Shown here: piece after piece, positions 7,410 through 15,779 of the stretch
How positions within the stretch are numbered: position 1 is the first letter of the stretch
How the letters are laid out: every line of letters starts with the position of its first letter
From: SOIA01 sp964346585
Lineage (GTDB): Bacteria; Acidobacteriota; Aminicenantia; Aminicenantales; Aminicenantaceae
Direction of reading: 5' to 3'
Length of the DNA: 64,000 bases
Assembly: GCA_964346585.1 (NCBI GenBank)
Contig: CAYFVQ010000175.1
Coordinates: forward strand, 1 to 64,000
Made by a program: the position numbers and the translations under genes
Notes under the pieces: model-generated
Seen by the model: the letters and a program-made list of their open reading frames with translations, nothing else
Database searches by the model: none
What the model was told of the DNA's origin: nothing

Positions 7410-9062
7410 ATGAATACTTTAATCATCGCTCTCATCCTCATCGCCTGGCTCATTCTGGGCTATAAGATATACGGAAGCTTCATCGAGAAAAAAGTCGTTC
7501 AAGCCGACAAATCCCGCGTGACCCCAGCTCAAGAATTGAGGGACGGAATTGACTATTCCCCGGCAAAAAAACCTCTTCTCTTCGGCCATCATTTCTCATC
7601 GATCGCAGGAGCGGGGCCTATCCTTGGGCCTTTGCTGGGGGTACTCTACTTTGGCTGGCTGGGTGCACTCCTCTGGGTGGCTATCGGCAGTATTTTCCTC
7701 GGAGCTGTTCACGATTACACCGCTCTCATGACATCTGTCCAGAACAAAGGCACATCTCTGGCAAATGTTTCTAAAAACACCTTAGGCTTTCGGACAAAAA
7801 TTATTTTCTCTGTTTTTATCTGGATGGCCCTGGCTCTGATCATCGCTGTTTTTGCTGTGGTCGCCTCGCAGACTCTTGTCTCACAGCCAGAAATCGTTAT
7901 CCCCACATTCGGTTTGATCTTTATCGCAATGGTATTTGGCTGGCTGATCTACAGAAAAAACATCAATATTGTTGTCGGAACTCTTCTTTCGCTCGTCGTG
8001 CTTTTCTTCCTGATCTACATCGGGAATATTTTGCCGATTGTCCTCCCCACTCAAATACTCGGAATGTCTGGCCAGAAATTCTGGTTTTTCATCCTGATCA
8101 TCTACAGCATTTTCGCTTCCTCCCTTCCTGTCTGGTTTCTCCTTCAACCGCGTGATTACATCAGCACCTGGATTCTCTTTTTAGGCCTCGGGTTGGGTTA
8201 TCTAGGCCTCATCGTTGCCCATCCTTCTTTGAATGCTCCCGCCTTTGTCTCATTCAAAAGTCAAGGAGGCCCATTGTGGCCGATGCTCTTTGTCATCATT
8301 GCCTGCGGAGCCATCTCAGGTTTCCATTCGCTCGTTGCCGGGGGGACAACGGCCAAACAGCTCCCGGATGAAGTCAGTGGAAAATTGATCGGATACGGAG
8401 GAATGGTCACAGAAGCAGCCCTTGCTGGACTCGTGATACTCATCGCAGCCAGCGCTTTAATCTGGGATCCTTCTGGGATGGAAAGCCAATTCGGCTTTCA
8501 GTATTTCATGACCACGCTCGGAGACCCGATCCGTGCGTTCGCCACTGGATACGGAAAGCTCCTTTCCTCTCTCCCCGGCCTCACACTCGTTATAGGCACT
8601 TTTTTCGGTATGGTTATGCTTAATGCCTTTGTTCTGACGACTCTTGACACTGGGACCAGGATCGGCCGCTTCATCACGACTGAACTCCTCGGGAAAAAAG
8701 TTCCTCCACTCCAAAACAGATGGGTGGCTTCTCTGTTTATCCTCGTGTTTGCAGCTGTTTTGGGAGGAACAGAGGGCTATAAGGTGATATGGCCAGTCTT
8801 TGGTGCCTCGAATCAACTCGTGGCAGCTCTGGCTTTAATCGTTATCTCCTCTTATCTTGTCGGAATTAAAAGACCCAAAAAATACACGGTCTACCCTGCG
8901 ATTTTCATGCTGTTGACCACGCTCGGAGCGCTTGTCTACCAGGGATACAATTTTTTCAGATCAAAAAGTTTTCTTCTGGGATGCATCAGTGTCATTCTGA
9001 TCATTTTGGCAGTCATTATTGTCTATGAAGCCCGAGCTATCCTTTTTTCCCGCCAAAAATAA
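7410..9062 (+). CDS. cstA: CstA family carbon starvation / peptide transporter
   Basis: This 550-residue integral membrane protein has roughly 14-16 hydrophobic segments. It opens with the CstA-type sequence of a first helix followed by YSPAKKPLLFGHHFSSIAGA, and it retains the family blocks GAVHDYTAL, PVWFLLQPRDYIS, SGFHSLVAGGTTAKQL and the C-terminal FGASNQLVAALAL. CstA proteins import peptides or pyruvate and are often induced on carbon limitation. It is shorter than the E. coli protein (about 700 residues), as in many anaerobes. A GGAGCC precedes the ATG. Together with the OPT genes it points to peptide uptake as a main nutritional route. Confidence 0.88.
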   Translation: MNTLIIALILIAWLILGYKIYGSFIEKKVVQADKSRVTPAQELRDGIDYSPAKKPLLFGHHFSSIAGAGPILGPLLGVLYFGWLGALLWVAIGSIFLGAVHDYTALMTSVQNKGTSLANVSKNTLGFRTKIIFSVFIWMALALIIAVFAVVASQTLVSQPEIVIPTFGLIFIAMVFGWLIYRKNINIVVGTLLSLVVLFFLIYIGNILPIVLPTQILGMSGQKFWFFILIIYSIFASSLPVWFLLQPRDYISTWILFLGLGLGYLGLIVAHPSLNAPAFVSFKSQGGPLWPMLFVIIACGAISGFHSLVAGGTTAKQLPDEVSGKLIGYGGMVTEAALAGLVILIAASALIWDPSGMESQFGFQYFMTTLGDPIRAFATGYGKLLSSLPGLTLVIGTFFGMVMLNAFVLTTLDTGTRIGRFITTELLGKKVPPLQNRWVASLFILVFAAVLGGTEGYKVIWPVFGASNQLVAALALIVISSYLVGIKRPKKYTVYPAIFMLLTTLGALVYQGYNFFRSKSFLLGCISVILIILAVIIVYEARAILFSRQK

Positions 9063-9064
9063 AT

Positions 9065-9278
9065 GGGGTCGCATCTCAACATTCGACATTTCTCTACATT
9101 TAAATCTTTACATTCATAGTAAAAATGAACGACTTGATTATAAAAAAGTTGATAAGGTGTTAATGTTACAAATCTGAATTGAACGTTGCTATCTACTCAG
9201 ATTGGTTTTTCCACTGCGCTTTATTCAGGAGATGTCGAATGTTGAGATGCGACCCCGCTATTATTGAGATGCGACCCC
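9065..9278. repeat. MITE/REP-like element with 25-base perfect terminal inverted repeats
   Basis: GGGGTCGCATCTCAACATTC begins the left arm (9065-9089) and its exact reverse complement closes the element (9232-9256). A shortened third copy, ATTGAGATGCGACCCC, follows at 9263-9278. The 142-base interior is AT-rich and has no coding capacity. It starts two bases after the CstA stop codon. Confidence 0.8.
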
Positions 9279-9282
9279 GATA

Positions 9283-9552
9283 TTAGACAGGAGTGATTTT
9301 AAAAACAACTCCTTTCGGATCAGGACAGCAGAGCGTTTCCGTCTCAGCCACCCAGTCATCATGCGTCAATTCATCTTCTCTTTGTTTAGTGGTGAGGAAA
9401 GGAAAAAGGCTGTTTAAAGCATAGACACACACTTTCTTCTTTTCCGGGATTTCAATCGTCCCCTCTCCTCTGATGAAAAAGGTATCTCCAACTTTATGCT
9501 TAGCCCCACACCTCTCTTTCACTCCGACGACTTCTATCATTAGCTCTTTCAT
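9283..9552 (-). CDS. TIGR04076 family protein
   Basis: This 89-residue cytosolic protein matches the TIGR04076 pattern: a strand-rich start with EVVGVKERCGAKHKVGDTF, a central CVYALNSLFPFL and a C-terminal ETLCCPDPKGVVFKI. The four conserved cysteines (C15, C42 and the CC pair near residue 78) look like a metal or redox site, but the family has no established function. An excellent GGAGG precedes the ATG, and a promoter lies at 9574-9602. It is transcribed divergently from the ExbD gene. Confidence 0.75.
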   Translation of the reverse strand: MKELMIEVVGVKERCGAKHKVGDTFFIRGEGTIEIPEKKKVCVYALNSLFPFLTTKQREDELTHDDWVAETETLCCPDPKGVVFKITPV

Positions 9553-9573
9553 GGTTCCTCCTTTCTGTGTTCA

Positions 9574-9602
9574 AATATATATGCCGAACTGAAAAAAATC
9601 AA
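9574..9602 (-). promoter_or_regulatory. sigma70-type promoter for the TIGR04076 gene
   Basis: On the minus strand, TTGATT (9597-9602), 17 bases, TATATT (9574-9579). Its -35 box lies only 7 bases from the -35 box of the opposite promoter, so the two could be co-regulated or compete. Confidence 0.55.
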
Positions 9603-9609
9603 TAACACG

Positions 9610-9639
9610 TTGACAAAGCCAAGAGACCTGTCGTAAAAT
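9610..9639 (+). promoter_or_regulatory. strong sigma70-type promoter for the ExbD gene
   Basis: Perfect TTGACA (9610-9615), 18 bases, TAAAAT (9634-9639), 36 bases upstream of the ATG at 9676. The gene also has a GGAGGAG ribosome binding site. Confidence 0.65.
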
Positions 9640-9675
9640 TATTTCTCAGGTAATCCAGTAAACGAGGAGGAGAGT

Positions 9676-10074
9676 ATGGCAGCAAAAGCTGAACCTAATG
9701 TCGTTCCACTGTGCGATGTACTCTTGGTTCTACTCATTATTTTCATGGTTATCACTCCGTCAGTCCAAAGAGGAATGGATGCAAAGCTCCCTGAAACTCT
9801 GGGAGGAAGCGATCAAAGCATTGACGTGATCGTTATGACTTTGCATAATGATGGCAAAATCGATATCAACAAATCATTCTATGAACGAGAAATTCTTGAA
9901 AGCCAATTGATGAGTATCTACGGTCCCCGTCAGCATAAAACCATTCTGATCAGAGCTGATGCCCGAGTTCCTTTCACGAATGTTGTTGAGCTCATGGACA
10001 TAGCCAGAGGAGCAGGAGTGGAAGAAGTTGGAATCGTCCTGGAATACTTCGAAGAAGAAGGAGACGAAAACTAA
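9676..10074 (+). CDS. exbD: ExbD/TolR family biopolymer transport protein (orphan)
   Basis: This 132-residue protein has one N-terminal membrane segment (about residues 13-30, CDVLLVLLIIFMVITPSV) containing the key aspartate at residue 14. A periplasmic ExbD domain follows, with the typical ILIRADARVPFTNVVELMDIARGAGV block. ExbD works with ExbB (or TolR with TolQ) as a proton-driven stator that energises TonB or TolA. No exbB/tolQ or tonB lies in the window, so it must pair with a partner encoded elsewhere. The GAGGAGGAG ribosome binding site and the TTGACA promoter suggest robust expression as a monocistronic unit. Confidence 0.85.
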   Translation: MAAKAEPNVVPLCDVLLVLLIIFMVITPSVQRGMDAKLPETLGGSDQSIDVIVMTLHNDGKIDINKSFYEREILESQLMSIYGPRQHKTILIRADARVPFTNVVELMDIARGAGVEEVGIVLEYFEEEGDEN

Positions 10075-10221
10075 ACCTCAGAATACACAGCCTCCTCTTG
10101 TATTAAAATCTTCCTTAATTAAAATACCCCCTTCTTTCCTCATCAGCACTCCTATCGGTTCTCTTCAATTTTGTGCGGGCTAGACTTTACCTACATAATT
10201 TTGGAGAGGATTAAAGAATCT

Positions 10222-11238
10222 TTATTGATATTCTATATGAAATCTAAACAGTTTGGGCTCCTCAAGCGGCTCTAGAATATACAGGTTATCATTCTCATCT
10301 AAAAAAACTCTTTGTACATTATAATTAGGCTTGACGCCAGAGCGAAAGCTTCCTAAAAATTCACCTTTTGGATTGAATACATCAATAATAAGGCCTTTTT
10401 CATCGGCTTTGCTGCCCCATAAAATGTAAATGTTATTTTTTTTATCAACGGTAACATCTTGAGTAATAACATCCCCTTCAATCCTTATTATATTTGGTTG
10501 TGGACGTACTTCCTCAAGTGGTTTTGGAGTGTAGGGGAGTTTTCTAGTGACTTCAAACAGTAATTTTTCATTAGGGGAGTATTTTTGAATTTTGTATGCA
10601 TAACGAAAAGAAATAATTATGTTATCTTCATGGTCAATACAAAAAGAAAATCTATTTTTTGCTCTTTGAATTAACTCGTTTTCTTCTTCGTTGTTTACTT
10701 TGACAAATGAACTTACTAATTCTCCTTTTGAATTTAATTTATGAAGAATGTGTTTATTTGTTGGACGAAGTAACTCAATATATATATAACCTTTTGAGTT
10801 TACAGCAATTTTAAAAGGAGCACTTACTTCAGTTTTAAATCCTTCTTTGTATTTGCCTTCTTCGGAAAAAATTTCAATTTTTCTGTTGTTTTGGTCAGCT
10901 ACATATATATTTCTTATTTTATCTAAAGCAATGTCTATGGGACGATTAAATTCTCCTGGGCCTTGACCTCTTTTATTCAGTGACCATAGGTATTTTCCAT
11001 TCTTATCAAATTTCTTTACCTCTATGGCATTTGTGTCGCAAATGTAAATGTTACCTTTTTTATCAGCAATTACGGCGAGCGGAAAACGAAAGTATTGATT
11101 TATATCTTCTTCAGATTCCCCTAGAACTAAAGTATTTTCGAGTTTTACATTTTCATATTTATTACTATTTTTATAAGAGCAATTAGTAATTACCTGAATA
11201 GTAAATAGTAAAACTAAAATCTTGTAAATTTTTATCAT
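10222..11238 (-). CDS. 6-bladed beta-propeller (NHL-type) lipoprotein
   Basis: The product has 338 residues. Its N-terminal signal peptide ends in a lipobox-like ITNC (Cys20), predicting a lipoprotein. The rest consists of repeated NHL/6-bladed propeller units such as FRFPLAVIADKKGNIYICDT, GQGPGEFNRPIDIALDKIRN and later DENDNLYILEP strands. Propellers of this type bind proteins or ligands rather than catalyse. They are abundant in Aminicenantes and Bacteroidetes, often as large paralogous sets. The gene is visibly more AT-rich than its neighbours, suggesting transfer or low expression. The start is supported by a GGGGGA about 8 bases upstream of the ATG. Confidence 0.75.
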   Translation of the reverse strand: MIKIYKILVLLFTIQVITNCSYKNSNKYENVKLENTLVLGESEEDINQYFRFPLAVIADKKGNIYICDTNAIEVKKFDKNGKYLWSLNKRGQGPGEFNRPIDIALDKIRNIYVADQNNRKIEIFSEEGKYKEGFKTEVSAPFKIAVNSKGYIYIELLRPTNKHILHKLNSKGELVSSFVKVNNEEENELIQRAKNRFSFCIDHEDNIIISFRYAYKIQKYSPNEKLLFEVTRKLPYTPKPLEEVRPQPNIIRIEGDVITQDVTVDKKNNIYILWGSKADEKGLIIDVFNPKGEFLGSFRSGVKPNYNVQRVFLDENDNLYILEPLEEPKLFRFHIEYQ

Positions 11239-11553
11239 CTACTTATCCCCCTTTTTTAATTAGGATAGTATATTTTTTAGAGAAAGAGAACCATAATTAT
11301 CTTGGATTTTTTTGTCTATTATTTATTCAATCCATCTTTCGATGGAAAAATTACTAGGTTTTGAGAAACCAAAGTTTGGTTCTGGTTTCCTCTTCCTCAG
11401 CAAATTCAATTTCAACAATTAATCTCTTTCTCATTTTATTTTAATATATGGAAGAGAACCAAGAAAACTAACTTATCTTTTTTTGCTTCATCCGGAGAAA
11501 CACACATAAACGGACTATTAACCAGGAAAGAAGCGAAGGAAGGGTTTTATCTA
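11239..11553. other. AT-rich intergenic stretch without a convincing gene
   Basis: This stretch holds a short palindrome (AACCAAAGTTTGGTT near 11370) and a 26-codon minus-strand reading frame at 11354-11434 without a ribosome binding site. That frame could be the remnant of a larger gene. The propeller gene's promoter presumably lies at the left end (TATACT on the minus strand near 11268). Nothing else is supported. Confidence 0.4.
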
Positions 11554-12702
11554 TTATGTTATTGGTCCGATAATCTCCCGGGAAATGACCAACCTCTGGA
11601 TTTCATTTGTTCCTTCGTAGATCTGGAGGAGTTTTGCATCTCTCATCAACTTTTCCACCGGATAGTCCTTCATGTAACCGTAACCTCCCAGAATCTGGAC
11701 ACAATCAGTGGTGACCTTCATGGCCACATCAGATCCGAAAGCTTTTGCCATGGCTGATTCTTTACCGCTGGGTATCCCTTCATCCATCAGCCAAGCGGCA
11801 TGCCACACTAGATGGCGGGCCGCATTAATTTCCATGGCCATCTGGGCTATCTTAAAAGATGTGTTTTGAAAAAGAGCGATAGGCTTCCCGAACTGCCTTC
11901 TATTTTTGGCGTATTCTATCGCATATTCAAGAGCCGCTCTCGCTACTCCAACTCCAGCCGCTCCGACAGGGGCTCTAGTCTTATCTAGAGTTTTCATGGC
12001 TATGATGAAACCTATCCCCTCTTTACCCAAAAGGTTTTCCTCTGGAATTTTCACGTCTTCAAATGTCAGTTCGACCGTGTTGGAAGCCCTGTGTCCCATT
12101 TTATCTTCCTCTTTTCCTATGATGACTCCGGGAGTTTCGCGGGGAACGATAAAAGCGCTGAGTCCCCGCATTCCCTTATCAGGATTCGAATTAGCGAACA
12201 CCACATACAGACTGGCAATTCCTCCGTTGGAAATAAAACATTTTGAACCATTGATAATGTATTCCTTCCCTACTTTTTTCGCGCGGGTCTTCATGGAACC
12301 GGCGTCAGATCCCGCTTCTCTTTCAGTCAAGCAAAAAGACGCAAAAGACATCTTTTCCGTCTGGGGAGTCAGGAATTTCTTTTTCTGCTCATCCGATCCG
12401 AAAAGGATTATTGGTGTGTAGGCCAACGCATTGACCATCATCGTGGTGTACATTCCCGCACAACCAGCTGCCAGCTCTTCGCTGATGATAACAGTATCCA
12501 GGTCATTCATGCCTCCGCCTCCGTATTCCGAGGGAATAGTGCAAGTCAGAAATCCAACTTCAAAAGCCTTTTTCATCACATCCTCTGAGAATTCATCCCC
12601 CTTATCATACTTTGCCGCATTGGGTTTCATCTCTTTCTCAGCGAACTCATGAGCCATCTCCTTAAGAGCCTGCTGTTCTTCTGTTAAGCTAAAACTAATC
12701 AC
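11554..12702 (-). CDS. acyl-CoA dehydrogenase (butyryl-CoA dehydrogenase-like)
   Basis: This 382-residue flavoenzyme has the ACAD layout: an N-terminal helical domain from FSLTEEQQALKEMAHEF, and a middle beta domain with CLTEREAGSDAGSMKTRA. The C-terminal helical domain has the FAD-binding QILGGYGYMKDYPVEKLMRD and the catalytic base Glu363 in QIYEGTNEIQR. The Glu position matches short- and medium-chain enzymes rather than isovaleryl-CoA or long-chain types. It oxidises acyl-CoA to enoyl-CoA, passing electrons to ETF. It starts at GTG behind AAGGAGGA. No etfAB lies in the window. A role in fatty-acid or branched amino-acid catabolism is inferred. Confidence 0.92.
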   Translation of the reverse strand: MISFSLTEEQQALKEMAHEFAEKEMKPNAAKYDKGDEFSEDVMKKAFEVGFLTCTIPSEYGGGGMNDLDTVIISEELAAGCAGMYTTMMVNALAYTPIILFGSDEQKKKFLTPQTEKMSFASFCLTEREAGSDAGSMKTRAKKVGKEYIINGSKCFISNGGIASLYVVFANSNPDKGMRGLSAFIVPRETPGVIIGKEEDKMGHRASNTVELTFEDVKIPEENLLGKEGIGFIIAMKTLDKTRAPVGAAGVGVARAALEYAIEYAKNRRQFGKPIALFQNTSFKIAQMAMEINAARHLVWHAAWLMDEGIPSGKESAMAKAFGSDVAMKVTTDCVQILGGYGYMKDYPVEKLMRDAKLLQIYEGTNEIQRLVISREIIGPIT

Positions 12703-12724
12703 TCTCTCCTCCTTATTTTATCAA

Positions 12725-12980
12725 CCTGAATTATTCATAAAATATGTCGACACCTTATAAAACTTTCAATTATATGAGCTCTTTAGGTAGGTTTTTCCCG
12801 AAATCAAGATTCAAACTGTTTTTTATGTCCATTCATTAACTCAATATCGGCATCTTTTACCCTTCGGGCGAGCCGATCTCTCTGCATCTGCTTTGTTGCG
12901 GCCCAATCGCGGTAGACGACCACAGCTTCATGGGCCGACGCCTCGCATCTACAGCAACCTCGACTCGTGAATAATCCAGG
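12725..12980 (-). repeat. MITE-like element, TGARTTATTCA family, copy D
   Basis: About 256 bases, inverted relative to copies A and B. It begins CCTGAATTATTCATAAAATA and ends CGACTCGTGAATAATCCAGG. The interior includes CTTCGGGCGAGCCGATCTC and CTCGCATCTACAGCAACC, shared with copy E. It fills most of the gap between the acyl-CoA dehydrogenase and radical SAM genes. Confidence 0.8.
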
Positions 12981-13017
12981 TCATTCATCGTGTTTATACT
13001 GGAAACCTCATTCTATG

Positions 13018-15555
13018 TCAATTTTTCTGGTTTTTCTTGAATATAATTTCTTCTCGGGCCATGATTGGAGCGGGTTTACCTAACCTGAAAATATCTTTCA
13101 CGATTTCCTGCGCGCTTATGCTTTTCTGTGAAGAATGCTTCAAGTGAAAGATAAACTTTCCTTTTTTTCTGTCGATAATCGTTTCCTGGATGAATTCATT
13201 TTGACTTTTACCCATAAATCCTTTGATCCGCTTTTCAATCGTCCTGTAATACTCTGGAGAAGGCATATTGTTCTTATTCTGCCAACCGATTGCACGCATA
13301 ATTTCACTACTTTTTATGTCGACAGAGTAAATGAACGCCTCTATCTCTTCATTTAAATTGGGCTGAGAGCCTTCCCTCTTCTCAAGGCGCAGGATGTGAA
13401 CGCCAGAGGGCAGACAGATGTTCATCCGAGAAATAAATTCGTCCTCCCCAAAAAGAAATCGAGATTTAAATTCAAAACATTCTGCTTTTCCACTCATCCC
13501 CAAAGGAAGAGCGGATGGGTAGGAAATCAGCATTTTAGGATGAAAACCTTGTGAATAAGCCACTTGAATTTCAGCCCGTCTCAAAGCCCTCTGAATAACA
13601 TTGTTCAAATCCATGTGTGACATATACCGTGCGGATTGAAGCTTGGAATAAAAAACTCGATAGCGAAACACATTTTCTGTCTCTTCTCCCAAAGGCTTCG
13701 TCGGAGGGGGCGTGATTTTTATCTCCTCTGGAAATTCTCTTTCCAAAAATTGCGGAAAATTACATCCTTGGCACGTCCCACAGCTATCATCCAAACAGGA
13801 CAATGTGTATTCTTCTTTCAAAGCCTTATCCAATTCTTCGCTCAAATAGGACTTTTTTATGCCAGAATCTATGTGATCCCATGGGAGTCGAACATCTCTT
13901 TTGATCGAAGACAGATACAAATGATAATCGACATGCGTGTGTCTGAATCCTTCTTCCCAGGCTGCATACTGGAAAAGGTCATTCCAACTGTCAAAACGGG
14001 CTCCTCCTTTCCAGGCCTGGACCAAGACCTGGTTTAACCTTCTGTCTCCCCGAGAAAACACAGCTTCCAGGATGGAATTTTTGAGTGAATGCCTAGCCAG
14101 TTTGACGGTTGGATATCTTTTTAGCTGAGATTTGAGATATCTGTACTTTTCTTTAAGAATGGACTCTTCCTCCATTTTAAGCCACTGGAAAGATGTGTGG
14201 GGTTTAGGAATAAAAGATGATAGGCTGAGGTTGATTCGAGGAGGAGATTTCAGGATTTTGTGTCCCAATCTGATCAGTTCTCTGACTATGTCGATGATTC
14301 CCTCTAAATCTTCATCATTTTCTGTCGGAAGCCCCAACATGAAATACAGCTTGAGTAGTTTCCATCCTTGAGAAAAAGCATTCTGTGCGGCTTCCCAGAT
14401 ATCGTCATCTTCCAGTTTTTTATTGATGACACGTCGCAATCTTTCAGTCCCTGCTTCTGGAACAAGAGTAAACCCTGTTTTTCTCACTTTGATGATACTC
14501 TCGACAACATCTGAAGACAGACCTTTGGGCCGCATGGATGGTAACGAAAGAGAAATCTTATTCTTGGACAATTCTTTCATCAATATTTCAACCGTTCTGT
14601 CAAGATACGGGTAATCACTGATAGAAAGAGATGCCAAGGAAGTGTCTTCATACCCTGTCAGGCTCAAGCTTTGCAAGATGTTATCCAAGACGTCAGAGGG
14701 GCTTTTTATCCTGGGCGGGAAATAAACACTCGAGGCTTGACAAAACCGGCATTTTTGAGCACAGCCTCTAGCCACCTCAACAGATACTCTATCAAAAATG
14801 ACTTTGATGTTAGGAACAACGATCTGTTCAGGAAAAGGCGCCTTATGAAAAGGAAAAAGAACCCGTTTCTGTATGCTGGATGGAGCATCTGCCTCGGGTT
14901 TCACGGCAAGAAGGTTGGAACCTCTGGGTAGATAGGACGTGTATAAGGAAGGGACGTAAACTCCCTTAATCTGGGCCATTTCTTTCAAGAGAGTGTCTTT
15001 TTCCTTTAATCCCTTTTTATGTGAGAGGAATTTTTCTGCGATTTCCAAGAACGCTTCTTCACCATCCCCGATCAAAAACAGATCGAAGATCTCTGCAACA
15101 GGTTCGGGGTTGAATGCCGCTGGACCACCTGCGATGACCAAGGGATAATCCACGCCTCTCTCTGACGAAAAAAATGGGATGCGGCCCAAATCCAGTATGG
15201 TCAGGATGTTGGAATAGTTGAGTTCGTAGAGAAGAGAAAAACCCAGGATATCAAATTGAGTAAGAGGAATTTTATTTTCAAGTGAGAAAAGAGGAATTTT
15301 TTCAGACTGAAGTTCTCGTTCAAAATCAATCCAAGGAGCAAAAACTCTTTCAGCTAAAATCTTTGGATTGTCATTTAACAGAAAATAGAGAATCTTCTGG
15401 CCTAAATAGGACATCCCAACCTCATAGAGGTCAGGAAAAACAAGGGCTATTTTAGTTTCGACCCGCGAAGGGTCTTTTTTGACTTCATTCCATTCTCCGC
15501 CTAAATAACGCCCAGGCTTTTCCACAACTTTCAAAATCTCTTCCAGGTTTTTCAT
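13018..15555 (-). CDS. TIGR03960 radical SAM protein fused to a TIGR03936 (DUF2344) domain
   Basis: The product has about 845 residues. An N-terminal Rossmann-like region resembling B12-binding domains (about 1-200) precedes a radical SAM core whose iron-sulfur motif is ARGCAQKCRFCQ (Cys265, 269, 272; CxxxCxxC). The last roughly 220 residues (from VFRYRVFYSKLQSARYMSHM) match the TIGR03936/DUF2344 radical-SAM-associated domain. A cysteine-rich linker CLDDSCGTCQGCNFP sits before it. The two families are often separate adjacent genes; here they form one chain. The reaction is unknown, though a tRNA or rRNA modification role is sometimes suspected because such genes often sit beside ribosome and RNase G genes. 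The ATG at 15555 is preferred to an upstream TTG. Confidence 0.85.
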   Translation of the reverse strand: MKNLEEILKVVEKPGRYLGGEWNEVKKDPSRVETKIALVFPDLYEVGMSYLGQKILYFLLNDNPKILAERVFAPWIDFERELQSEKIPLFSLENKIPLTQFDILGFSLLYELNYSNILTILDLGRIPFFSSERGVDYPLVIAGGPAAFNPEPVAEIFDLFLIGDGEEAFLEIAEKFLSHKKGLKEKDTLLKEMAQIKGVYVPSLYTSYLPRGSNLLAVKPEADAPSSIQKRVLFPFHKAPFPEQIVVPNIKVIFDRVSVEVARGCAQKCRFCQASSVYFPPRIKSPSDVLDNILQSLSLTGYEDTSLASLSISDYPYLDRTVEILMKELSKNKISLSLPSMRPKGLSSDVVESIIKVRKTGFTLVPEAGTERLRRVINKKLEDDDIWEAAQNAFSQGWKLLKLYFMLGLPTENDEDLEGIIDIVRELIRLGHKILKSPPRINLSLSSFIPKPHTSFQWLKMEEESILKEKYRYLKSQLKRYPTVKLARHSLKNSILEAVFSRGDRRLNQVLVQAWKGGARFDSWNDLFQYAAWEEGFRHTHVDYHLYLSSIKRDVRLPWDHIDSGIKKSYLSEELDKALKEEYTLSCLDDSCGTCQGCNFPQFLEREFPEEIKITPPPTKPLGEETENVFRYRVFYSKLQSARYMSHMDLNNVIQRALRRAEIQVAYSQGFHPKMLISYPSALPLGMSGKAECFEFKSRFLFGEDEFISRMNICLPSGVHILRLEKREGSQPNLNEEIEAFIYSVDIKSSEIMRAIGWQNKNNMPSPEYYRTIEKRIKGFMGKSQNEFIQETIIDRKKGKFIFHLKHSSQKSISAQEIVKDIFRLGKPAPIMAREEIIFKKNQKN

Positions 15556-15645
15556 CGCAATCAATAGCGTTTTATTCTTGAATAAACGGATTCATTCTTT
15601 TCTCTGACTCAATTATTTTATTTCTATTGAACTGATTGTTCAATA

Positions 15646-15774
15646 GGGGACGTTCCCCAAGGTGCCACCTTAGCTCGTGAAATAGGGGACATTCCCCAAG
15701 GGGACACTCTATCTTCTAATAACACTCAAAAAACCAAAAGTATAAGATAGGGTGGCACCTTGGGGAACGTCCCC
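15646..15774. repeat. GGGGACGTTCCCC-type REP/MITE cluster
   Basis: A 24-base left arm (GGGGACGTTCCCCAAGGTGC..., 15646-15669) and its exact reverse complement (15751-15774) frame a third, variant unit near 15684-15707. The core GGGGACGTTCCCC is itself a palindrome. The same family recurs at 23980-24181 and 46670-46851. Such repeats are typically moved by REP-associated Y1 transposases, none of which is present here. The right arm ends 5 bases from the rodA stop. Confidence 0.8.
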
Positions 15775-15779
15775 ATATT

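Noticed and set aside
11354..11434. 26-codon minus-strand reading frame with a plausible start of a protein
   Set aside because: Too short, without a ribosome binding site; at best a gene remnant.
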